From Linnemannia elongata (Eukaryota > Mortierellomycota > Mortierellomycetes > Mortierellales > Mortierellaceae): 64,000 nucleotides of DNA. The notes under the pieces were generated by a model. The model saw nothing but the letters and a program-made list of their open reading frames with translations, made no database searches and was not told the origin of the DNA. Every line of letters starts with the position of its first letter. Within the stretch, counting starts at the first letter, position 1. Shown piece after piece: positions 1-10,381 of this stretch. The position numbers and the translations under genes were made by a program. The stretch covers positions 1,054,001 through 1,118,000 of the forward strand of contig JAXBDG010000010.1 in the NCBI GenBank assembly GCA_036320915.1, read 5' to 3'.

Positions 1-2
1 CG

Positions 3-1151
3 CGCCCCCTTGTGACCTCGAACACACAGCTGGTCAGCCGTCTTCTCAACACTACTGCCAATTCGGGTCTTGTCACTGCCGTCTTCGTCGACAGAGAGTA
101 CGGTGGAGCTGGACACTTTTCCAACATCGTGGTGCAGATCTATGGATCACTGGACGACGAAGAGGTTTTGAAGATGGCCTCTGCACTGAGCCACAACCAT
201 ATCTGCAACATTGTGATCATCCGTGTCGACGCTAATAAGGAGCTACTTGACGAGAAGGAGATTCGAGTGGACATTCATGACAATGACTCCATTATGTCTT
301 CGGCGGAGGAGCATATCCATCTGCCCCAAGATAACCAAATCCTTGTCCATACCTACTTTGCTCACCGCGCTTTCGCTCTTAACGACAAGCGAGCCAATAC
401 CAAGCGTACTTCTGACTCGGGAGCTGTCGAGGCTGGTTTGGGCATCTATGTCCACGTTGTCCCCACCCTGCAGGATTCAATCGGACTCGCCAAGACCATT
501 CTTGGATCCCGCGACCTGTTGATTCTCGGCCGTGGATTGACCACCAAGCAAGGCCATGCAGCCTCGACCTTCTCGCCCGACACCCATCAACAGGCACCCG
601 TGGGCGTCTATGGAACCTCGACAAGCGCACAATACAACGTCTCCAACTCTCGCTTGCCAGGACTTCAGCTTCACAACCTCCCTACTGGAATGAGCGCATC
701 GGCCGTAGGAACACCTCTGCACCCCATCGACAACCCATTGGACACCCACGAGATTGCCCACACTGGCACCAGCGCCAGCGGTGTCCGCCCTCGCTCACTC
801 CGTGCCCAGCCATCGTCCCGCGATATGCACAACTCCTTTATAACGGTGACATCGGTCCTTGGTGTTGTTGCCCAAAAGTACCTGAGCTCTGGTGTCGCCT
901 GCTGTTTATTGGTGGTCCAGTCTGGTACACGGCCAGCCAGTGCCACTGCTGGGCATGGAAACGAGATGTCCCGAGTCGGCTCTGTTGTGATTCCCGAGTC
1001 CATTAGGAGTGCCCAAGCTAGTCCTGTCATTGCTCATCAGAGCAACCGGCCTTTGGGGTTCGAGTCAGAGCACGCCTCGACATACCTTAGCCCGGACCAT
1101 CAGCAGCAGCAACACATCCGCATTGTCACCGAGAGCGACAAACGTGCATAG
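3..1151 (+). CDS. Cation/H+ antiporter (Kha1/CPA2-like), C-terminal part, 5' truncated by window edge
   Basis: The reading frame is open from base 3 to the stop at 1151, so this is the 3' end of a larger gene whose membrane transport domain lies outside the window. What remains (about 380 residues) is hydrophilic. It begins like the cytosolic tail of fungal and plant CPA2 exchangers: a segment with GSLDDEEVLKMA, then a strand-rich stretch ending DLLILGRG, which resembles the nucleotide-binding-like regulatory domain after the transmembrane part. The family moves K+ or Na+ against H+ in endomembranes. The last 200 residues are Ser/Pro/Gly-rich, low in conservation signals, and probably disordered. 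Family assignment rests on this tail only, so a different CPA2 subgroup is possible. No start codon is expected inside the window. Confidence 0.65.
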   Translation, partial: RPLVTSNTQLVSRLLNTTANSGLVTAVFVDREYGGAGHFSNIVVQIYGSLDDEEVLKMASALSHNHICNIVIIRVDANKELLDEKEIRVDIHDNDSIMSSAEEHIHLPQDNQILVHTYFAHRAFALNDKRANTKRTSDSGAVEAGLGIYVHVVPTLQDSIGLAKTILGSRDLLILGRGLTTKQGHAASTFSPDTHQQAPVGVYGTSTSAQYNVSNSRLPGLQLHNLPTGMSASAVGTPLHPIDNPLDTHEIAHTGTSASGVRPRSLRAQPSSRDMHNSFITVTSVLGVVAQKYLSSGVACCLLVVQSGTRPASATAGHGNEMSRVGSVVIPESIRSAQASPVIAHQSNRPLGFESEHASTYLSPDHQQQQHIRIVTESDKRA

Positions 1152-1412
1152 TTGCTTGTACATAGTTATTTTTATTTTTTTAGCAGATCTATTTGTATTC
1201 CACATCACTATTATCTTTTGCAACATTCAATACAGACACGCGCATGGCGCACAACAACAACACTATTTTTTTGAACTTGCGTTGTCGTGAAGTGTTACAT
1301 CCTGTGCTAAATTGCAATGCGTACGATGGCCACAACAGGCAAGCTTTAGATTTATTTTCACCCTTATTTTTCTCTGCCATACGCTCATCGCGTTCTATCA
1401 TTCCGCAAGCCA

Positions 1413-2037
1413 GTGATGGAGACCAACACCACCACAACAGAGGTCATCAGCACCCAAGCAGTGTCAAGAATGCTCGCCATTCCTGAACTTTTGACCCTCA
1501 TCGCCTCCCTATCCAGCGAACGCCCCAGTCTACAAACTCCGTCAAGCCCACGATCCCTCAGGTCTGCCTGCACGCGTCACTTTCACATTTCCGTACCTAT
1601 CGCATTCTCCTCTGAACAGTCTTTCCTGACACTGTCTCAAATAGAACACGTCTGCCAGATAGCTTCGTCAATTGACTCGCTTAGCGATTCCAGATTTTGA
1701 ATTCTATTGAGAATACGGTGGCACCTCGCCCGGAGGCGAAGGATGCCGACGCTGGAGTATTTGTATCAGGACCATACGATGAACACCCGGTATTGTTGTG
1801 GAGAAGGACGAAGTGGACACATGAGGAGAAGAGGCACGTCTAGAGCTACGAGAGCTACGGATTCTGCTTGACTGCGATCCCCAAATCAGGCCGGAGTCAA
1901 TCCAGCCATTCGTCGTGGACCAGTTTGCGCCAAATCTAGAGTTGCTCACACCGGCGATCTTGGAAGAGGATACGAAGGCGGAAGAGACGATGCGAAAGTG
2001 GCGCAAGACTATGAACGAGCGCAGGCGACGGGGTTGA
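1413..2037 (+). pseudogene. Broken F-box protein gene
   Basis: Three successive pieces in three frames read as parts of one F-box protein. Bases 1413-1700 carry an N-terminal F-box-like stretch (AIPELLTLIASL, later RHFH) and then stop. Bases 1703-1843 give a second piece (SGPYDEHPVLLWRRTKW) and stop. Bases 1843-2037 give an intact-looking C-terminus beginning ELRELRILLDCDPQIRPESI and ending in RRRRG and a stop. The charged tail and the 'FAPNLELL' type ending look like genuine coding sequence. The gene seems to have lost its middle (the leucine-rich part) by deletion and to carry at least one frameshift near 1840. Unspliced introns could explain one shift, but the whole is far too short for the family (600-750 aa for the two intact F-box proteins in this window). 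Confidence 0.6.
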
Positions 2038-2649
2038 GAACAAGGGCTAGAACTAGGGTAGGAAGCAGGCGTGGTGGTGACGATGGTGTGATCGTCACGG
2101 TTTGTCGAGCCTAATACATGCGCAGACTACAACGATGGATTCAAACGAGTATTACTATATTTCTTTCTCTATTCATGCCTGCTATCCTTTTTTTTTTCTC
2201 TTTTGTCTTTACGTAATACCCTGTCGCTTTTAATAATATATTAAAAAAAAATGGACCCTGATGCTCTCGCATCTCTCTGTCTGTATCTCTTGGGCAAGTA
2301 TTGGAATAGGCACAGGTGGACATGGTGTGCTAATCTGGTTTTTTTTTTTTTTTCTATTTTCCTGTTTGTACACTTTGTTCCAATTGCACATGTGTATTTC
2401 TTCCTTTTTTTTCATATCAGATCCATTTGGAGTCAATATTAAATCTCCGTCGATATGTGCTAAATTAGAACAGAACCAATACTACCTTCTTTCAGCCCAT
2501 GTATTTTATTTCTTTCTTCCTCACTCAATTTATTCTGGCACACGACCCCAGGTGAGTGGACCACCCAGTTGGTTTTTTTTTTTTTTTTTTTTTGAGTGGC
2601 TTCGGTTCCACAGTTCCCATTATGGCCAAAGGTGGGAAGGAGCGGTTGT

Positions 2650-2685
<36 letters not shown>

Positions 2686-3761
2686 AAAGATAAAGAGAGA
2701 GAGAGGAGACATGGTTCAAGGGTCTGAGTGGAGGGGGCTGGCTAGACTAGACCGGGGAACGGATATGCTTTTCGATCTAACAACTATGCAAGACAAATAT
2801 CAACAATGAGAAAAAATGCAAAGGTAAGAAGAGGAAGGGGGGGAGGGGGTCCAGACCCATTGCCTATTTGGCACTGCAACGCAGCATTAATAGTAGAGTC
2901 CATCTCCGATTGTGCATAGCCCTTTCTTTTCTCTTTTCTTTGCGAATGGATATGGACCTCTTTCCTATCGTAAAAAAAAAAAAAAAAAAAAAAAAAAAGA
3001 TGAATAAAGGCAAAAGGCAGTAAGGGAACAAGAAGGTGAGCGTCAAAGTTTTAATCCGAAAGAGAACAAGAAGGTGAGATAACTAACGAGTTCAATCTCG
3101 GTAAAAAAAAAAGAGTCGCGTGAGAAATATCCCTCCAACAGTGGTTAAAATCAATCTTCAAAGATGGCTCCCTCTTTAACGTAGTACACAACAAACAAGC
3201 CATGACCATCGTTATCATTCATCCGTGCAGTCCAATCCTGGGGTTTTGTGAGCAGGATAGACGAGAGAAAAAGGGAAATCCTTGTTGCTGGTGTTTTCTT
3301 TCTTTTTTTTTTTTTTTTTGGTTCATGTATGGTGACACTATATGTGTCTGTTTGTATATTTTAGTAAAGAATGCTTGGGTTTGCGTTCCATTCTAACCCT
3401 GGAACATCGATCGGCAAGGGTAGTGAGCAGGAGGGTAACAACCAGGGAGACAGACAGAAACAAAACCAGACCGACAGACCGATAACCTTAATGGCTCTCA
3501 ATTTCCCTCACTCCCTCTCCGCCTCGCCTGGGTAATTAGTGGCCATGTATACCTGAATCGGTACCTGGCATTTTGAACTGCGGGTCTATAAACTACAAAA
3601 AGTGAGTCCGGAGTGTGGTGGGACCGGACACCGTATTAGGAAGAACGAAAGGTGGCGCATGTACTGCATATGTACTGTAGCCTTTTTGCCATCAACTGGA
3701 AGAACCATCCTTTTTTATTCCTTTCCCCTCGTTTTCTGTCCCCTTGAAAGCATCTCCTGAG

Positions 3762-3793
<32 letters not shown>

Positions 3794-6700
3794 TGGACGG
3801 GCCGACGAACGAGGTGATCCCCAAGGCAACCAGGAGACCGACAGGAGGAGGAGACACATAGAAAGATAGATAGCAAGAGAAGAGTAACGGGGTGTAAACA
3901 TTGGAGTACATTAGCCGAAATACGCGGATGTTTTATAATTCAAACATAAACACTTCAGCCCGATCCCGGCTTCTTGTCTTTGTGTAAAGTAATCAAAGGC
4001 AAATCGATCGTTCAGTGCAAAGACACGGCATACATGGCGTCTATGTTAGCGCCATAGATGGGATTCATGCAAGGTAATGTCTTGCTTTACTATTAGAACT
4101 TTCCCTCCCACTCCCTTTCCCCAAACAACACAGGAAAAATAAATAGCTGGAGGGTCTTGCTTGACCCTTTTACTAGTGTCCATTCATGTGATGGGCGTAA
4201 AGAACCAAAATAAGAAAAGACACCACACCTAGGCGAATGTGTGTGGGGTGCGATGGACGGGAGACGGAGGACAAGCAGGAGTTGCATTTTATCTTCACTC
4301 CTTTTTTTTCCTGTGGTCGTGTGGGTTATAAGATTTTTTCTGTGGTCGTGTGAGTTGCGGAAAATGTAGAAGGGGTAAGTAAGGGAGTAGGTCAGGGGTG
4401 GGGTGACGACGATGATGGTGATGAAAAGAGGGGTCTTTCTGGGGACTGAGGAGGAGAGAAGAAGGTCTGTTCGCACTATTCTTCCTGTCTCTTCATCTAT
4501 TCTGTCCTTCCGCTTCGTCCACATTACCATTCCTTACTGGTCTGTTGCTCCTGCAGATTTGGTTGTGTTTATCTCTCGATGCTATTATTATCGTGTGACG
4601 GATGGGCGTCAGCGATACAAGATAGAGGAGAGGTACGAGTGAGAGTGCTATTTTGGTACTCTTGGTCGTGGCTGGTTAGTGGTGGTCGTTGGTCGTGTGA
4701 GGGAGTCGTGCGTAATTTTTTTTTTTTTTGTTGGCAACACGCGACCTCCCCAATGAGGCTTGAACTAAGCACCGGGTTGTGAGTAGCTCGGACGGGGGGG
4801 GGTATAACCCCTTTTACAATAATTCCCCTAATACCCTAGTGCCGCGGTAGTGAAGTCAAGTTTCTCACTATACAGCCGCACAATCAATATAACAGTACCC
4901 ACCTTTTCGCCTGTGTGAGGTGTGCCATTGTAAGTTTACTATAAGGGGCGACCATAACACCTCAGGTGCGTACCGTAGGTGTATCCGGGAGATTCTCCTT
5001 TTGTAAAAATATACCTGGTCAGACAGAGCAAACAACAACCCAAGAAAGCGAAGCAAAGTGCAAGCAAAAAGGTAATGGATGGGTGCTTTGTTTCTGTGCT
5101 GGCTTCATTCGGCTAGTCTTCTACCATCGGTCGGTCGTTGTTTTTCGCATGTTGAAAAAAGTAACTAAATGCATAAACACAAAAAAGGCACAATATTTTT
5201 GTTGTTTCTATTTCGAAACTTGGTTGATCCCGCTTGCCTTTGCGCTTGGTTGATTGTTGATGCTGTCGACTGAAACTGATAAATGTTCATGACTGTTTGA
5301 GCGTGGAGAAGAAACCGAAGGCAGGTAAAAAAAGTTATCGTTAGCTCGGTAATATTGCTGGCACTGACCCCTTCACTGGAAAAGAAAGAACAGGTGTGCT
5401 CTTACCATCTAGGCTGACAGATGCTATTTAAGTTGGATGAAGAGTGAACCATGGATTGCAACCGCAAGAAAAATAAAAGCGGTGAACGATAAAAAGAAAA
5501 TGAAGTGAGCAAAGGGAAAAGTAAAAAAAATTATCCTTCGGTATCCTCCATCAATCGCACATCCAATCCATTCAGCCCAAACAAACCGCGAGACGAGCAC
5601 ACGACCTTACATGCTCAAGCAGGAATGGTCAAGAATAAAAACAAGCTACCGCCGCTGCAAGTTGACCAATGTCTAGAAATAAGGATAAAAAAAAGTTGTT
5701 CATGCATGGAAAAATGGAAGGATTGAAGGGAGAAGGAAAGGAGAAAGGTATGTGCAATCCTTGCAAGCTGGTTCGGTGTCTATGTTCTTCCTTTTTTTTT
5801 TTTTTTGGGCGTCATCGTTAGATCTCCGCCTGCACCTCTCGCGTAAAAAACGAGGAAAAAAAAAAGAAGAGCACCACCAACCAAAGTGCAATCGGGGGTT
5901 CCAAACAAAGGGTGAAAAAGAGAATGAATAGCTTCAAGGTTTATGTCTAAAAATTGCTTGCAGGGGAATGAAGTGAAAGAGTACCATACTTGCACCAGTA
6001 CACAGTACCACGAGACTTTTTTCTTGTCTTGACCGTGATGTTCGTTCTTTTCTTCACTCTCGTTGTTACCAATGGAGCTACCACCAAAAATAGAGTTTTT
6101 TCTCACTCTTACCAGTCTTTTTAACCCCTGGGCGTATTCCAACCCAACGGACATGTGTAGCCTGATGCTCCTTGATTGCTATCCAGCCCCCTTGCCTCGC
6201 CTCCGAGTTTGCTTTTATTTTGTGCGCAAAAAAGGAGGAGAAGAGGGGATGGGGTTCATTAACTGCTCTCTCTTGATTAGACTTGGCAGGACAACCCGGG
6301 TTGTGCGACAGTTTGTCTCTGTCTCTCACACCCACTCACCCACAAGGCAGTGAACTGTTAAACAACAAAGGGAGCTGACTCTCTCTTGCACGCTCCCTCT
6401 GCTGTTTTTTCCCCTCATTTTCCCAAGCCATGCCCTTTTGGCGCATCCCTCAATTAATATTGTTTACACTATATTATTATTCATTCATCTTTTGCTCGTG
6501 TGCGTGTGTACGCCGAATCGACAACACTCCACCTTTTTATGTTTTTTTTTTACCAAAGGTATTTAAGAAGCACAGAGGCAGGCTCTCACCCGGGAAATAC
6601 CTTTCCAGACTTTCTTTTTTTCTCTCTTTTACTCTTTCCTTCCACTATTGATAGCACACCCACTAGCATTTCGTCCTCCTCTATCTCTCTGTCGTGTGTG

Positions 6701-6998
6701 TACCTGTTACCTGCCGCCCTTTTTCATTCACTCTCATTCTCATTTTCTCTCTCACCCTCAACTCTCCGCCGTCCTGTCCATCCCCTATATAACAGTGGCA
6801 TCCCCCAAAACCGCACAAACCAACTCTTGTTCCCCCCACATAACAACAACACCCTTACCTCCCTTTACCTTGCCCCTTCTCCCCTAACACAAAACGACAA
6901 ACGACATACCCGCCTCCTCTCACCTCTCAACTCAACCCCTTCCCAATTGCAACGCTATATCAACGCAACCCTTTTAATCTACACAACTAACAACAACG
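2038..6998. other. Intergenic, 5 kb, no gene recognised
   Basis: This stretch is rich in homopolymers: T runs near 2340 and 2573, A runs near 2651, 2971 and 5786, and a GA tract near 3762. Open frames here are short or made of homopolymer, with no family signal. The last 550 bases (from about 6430) are pyrimidine-rich with scattered CT tracts and form the likely promoter and leader of the CotH gene, including a TATATAA at about 6786. Confidence 0.6.
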
Positions 6999-9563
6999 AT
7001 GAAGATCGCCACCATCCCTGCCTTGCTGGCCTTGTCGGCCGTCGCCCAGGCTGCCCTTGTCAAATTCAGTGTCATTGCCCCTGACGCGGCCACTGTCGAG
7101 GTTCAAATTGGCGGAAAGAACACTGCCTTGACGAAAGCCGACCCTAATGTGCCACTCTACACCGGTCAGGCAGAGACCGGTGCCGAGACAAAGTACAAGT
7201 ACGTCGCTGCTGGTCGTGCAGAGGCCTTTGACCGTACCGTTCCTACCACTGGTGCAACATACAACGAGTTCTTGGATCGCCCTATCTCCTATGCCAACAT
7301 CCCTGAGCTCCCATGGCCCGTTGAGAAGGATGTAAGTTTGGTTTTTTTTCTTCCTTCGAGAAGCTCAAATTATTGTGTGCAAGGACGCACCTCACACGAC
7401 CAATTTTTTTTGCGTTCCTGCAGTTGTGTGTTGTCGTGTGCTGTATGTCGTGTGTCGCATTTTGACCCAACCAGCCGACATACATAAACAAAAAAAACAA
7501 ACAGCGGGATCAGAAATGATAATTATAACAATACGGAGAGAGATGCAGAGAGAGGAGGGAGTGCGGGACATGAAAATTCCAGGAACCATTCATCGCCATC
7601 ACATTCAATCAGTTTCTGAGACTGATTGAACCTGATTGAACCTGACTGGCTGGTGGCTGGCTGACACAGAAACTGATTAACACAGAAACCAACGACTAAT
7701 CAATCTCACCCACTTGAAACGAATAGCCTCAATGGACCCGCGGAGCCCCCAAGCAGGCCATTTTCGATACCAACTACATCCCCACCCTTTTCGCCAGCGG
7801 CCCCGCCGCCGACCTCGATTCCCTCGTTGCCACCCCTACCTCGACAAAGATCCCCGTCACCATGACCATCGTCCTTGCCAACGAGGTCAAGACCTTGAGC
7901 GTAAGTTTTTCATCAGCATTAAAGTGGCTGGTAGCTTGCTTTCTTCTCCTGCCCTTGCCTTTGAGCCCCATGCGATCCCGTCCGTATAAGAAATGACCCC
8001 TGAAATACTAACAACACACACACACACACCTCTTGTTTCCTCTTTCCTTTTTGTCCTAAAACAATCATTCATCTCCTTCCTCTTCCTCTTTCTCTTACTC
8101 TCTCTCTCTCTCGCCCCTTCCTTTTTTTCTTCTCATAATTCTCTCCCTCTCTCCTCTTTATCTCCCTTTCCTCCCTCTCCCCCCCCCTCATGCATCTATC
8201 TCTTTTCTCCCTCTCTTTCTCTCTCCTACACCCTCTTTATTTTGTCCCTTGCTTGGATTATATTATGTTTACGCTATATTAGAATGTCGCCTTTGGTATT
8301 CACGGCGCAGGCAAGAAGAAGAACAACTCCAAGCAGAGCTGGAACTTCCGTCTCGCTGCTGGTGAAAGCTACCAGGCCCGTTCCTTCTTCAAGCTTCGTC
8401 ATCAGGAGGAGGATCCTACCCAGATCCGTGAGAAGCTCTATGCCGATATCGGTCGCGCCATGGGATCCTACACCAACGAGGCAAACATGGTCCGTCTCTT
8501 CATCAACAACCAGGCCTTCGGAACCTTTAACCTCTTGGACGACATCACGGAGTACTCTTATGTTGACGCCATGTTCTACGGTGGCAAGCCCCCAGCACAG
8601 TACGGTGCCCTCTTTGACGGAGCCTCTGGAGCCTCTTTTGCCTACTCCCCCACCGGCAACGAGTACTACTCGTGGATCATCAACACTCTTAACCCCATCG
8701 GTACACCAACCGATGTTGGACCTCTCTGCGAGCTCTGGAACCAGACCGTCAAGACCGACGATGCCGCTATCGCCAAGGTTGACGCGATGTTGGATTTGGA
8801 TCAGCACATCCGCCTCATGGTCCTCGAGTATCTCACAGGTAACTGGGACGGCTACTGGGAGATGCAGACCAACGACGGTCTTTACCGCGACCCTACCCAG
8901 AACAACAAGTGGTTCTACTTGGCCCAGGACTTTGATGCCACTTTCGGTGTCAACATCCCCACTGTCGACCCAACCTTCCCCGAGTGGTCCTACACCAAGT
9001 ACCCCGCTGCCTTCCCCGGCGCAGTCATGATCAACGGCCTCTTGGAGAACCCCACCCGCAAGGCCGCCTTCGAGACCTACCTTAAGAAGACTGTTGAGGT
9101 CCTCTTCAACAACGTTACCCTCACCAACCGCATCCTCAAGTACCACGAGTTCATCCTCCCCGATCTTGCCTGGGACCGCAACATTACCCAGCGCTCGCCC
9201 GGTATCAACTATGGCTGGACCTTCCCCCAGGTCTCCCAAAACTTGTGGGAGGGTGTCATGTCGCCCCTTGGCACTGGCGGTGGAGCCACCATTGGTTTGA
9301 TCGAGTGGATCGTCAAGAAGTCTAACGCCGTTGCCAAGGAGTTCTCGATCACTGTCAGCCCCACCCCCGTCGGCCCTCCTACCACCGGAACCAACCCCCC
9401 TACCCCCAGTAACGGTGGCAGCACTAGCCCCACCAACCCCAGCAGTGGCAAGCCCTCCGGCGGAAACGCTAGCAACCAGGGCAGCGCTGCTGGCCATGTC
9501 CTCCCCCAGATCTTTGCCACCCTTGCCTTGGTCGGTGGTTCGGCCCTTGCTCTCATGGCATAG
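6999..9563 (+). CDS. CotH-type protein kinase-fold cell-surface protein, GPI-type
   Basis: Three exons, 6999-7331, 7727-7900 and 8283-9563 (GTAAGT donors, TAG acceptors, all phase 0), give 595 residues. Residues 1-19 form a signal peptide. The CotH kinase-like domain follows: FFKLRHQEEDP with a candidate ATP-binding Lys at 206, LEYLTGNWDGYW at 353-361, then QTNDGLYRDPTQNN at 364-377 and AQDFDATFG at 383-391, the acidic metal-binding segment. Bacillus CotH phosphorylates spore-coat proteins. Fungal CotH proteins sit on the cell surface, and in Mucorales some act in host-cell contact. The C-terminus is a Thr/Pro/Ser/Gly/Asn-rich stalk, then a hydrophobic tail with no charged end, which fits GPI anchoring. 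The second intron holds a 200-base CT tract. Substrate is unknown. Family assignment is firm, cell-surface placement is inference from the two end signals. Confidence 0.88.
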
Positions 9564-10381
9564 ATGTGTTGACGGAATGAAGATTTAAAAAAAAAAAGCA
9601 TAGCATTAGCAAAATATCCCAATAATCTAGTAAAATATGTCTTTTATGTGTACTCTTACATCTCTGGAACATACTCTTTTTTCTTTGTGGTTGGCATGCA
9701 TGGGTATGCGGATTTCAAATGTGCATTGGCATGTTGTCGGAGGCTAGTGCTTAAGAAGCATAACGCGCTAAGTTTGTGAGTTCAGCAATTTTATCCAACG
9801 AGAAGTACTCCCCCCGCTCCTTCATGTGAAATGAGAAGGCTGGATATCGTTCCTTTCGTTATTTTTCGTGCCTATTCCGTTTCCCATCCCTTAGCCCTGC
9901 AATGCAACGCTGTAGAACGCACTGTCTAAAAACAGGTTGCGTTTGCTCGAACAAAAAAAAAAAAAAAAAAAAAAAAAAATGAAAGATCAACGGCTCACAA
10001 AAGCGCCATGAATGCTTCTTGTCGTTCCATGGTGTAACGATAATTTAACCCAGGGATAGGACAAGAAAGAGGTCGCGAACGGTGGGTTTGTAGATGTGGT
10101 TCCACAGCCGACTTCGAAGCGTTTGTCGAAAGAGGGGGAGGAGGGTGTTCAGGGAACGGTTGCTGTTTAGGTCGATGGGGATATACCGGCCCTGTCATGC
10201 ACACGATCTCTTCGTAGGTGAGAAAGATCTTTAGACTGAAAATGGAAGCCTGTCCTGTCATATACTGTCTCAGTCTCATATCTGTTTGTTCGGTCCATTC
10301 ATCACTCTCAAACCATTCAACTACAACGGTCGCTTGACAATCATCATAACGAGGCTAGAATAAAAAAACAATGTGGTTTAT
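9564..10381. other. Convergent intergenic region
   Basis: Lies between the stops of the CotH and F-box genes. It holds 3' untranslated sequence and an A run at 9952-9979. No gene was recognised. Confidence 0.6.

Noticed and set aside
2261..2809. 182-residue frame made of T and A runs
   Set aside because: Phe and Lys homopolymers from repeat DNA, no coding signal.
4735..4790. tRNA-like piece on the minus strand with an AGTTCAAGCCT box
   Set aside because: Acceptor and D stems cannot be formed, and there is no clear anticodon arm.
8274..9497. 407-residue minus-strand frame opposite the CotH gene
   Set aside because: Antisense shadow caused by C-ending codons; Val/Gly/Leu-rich without motifs.
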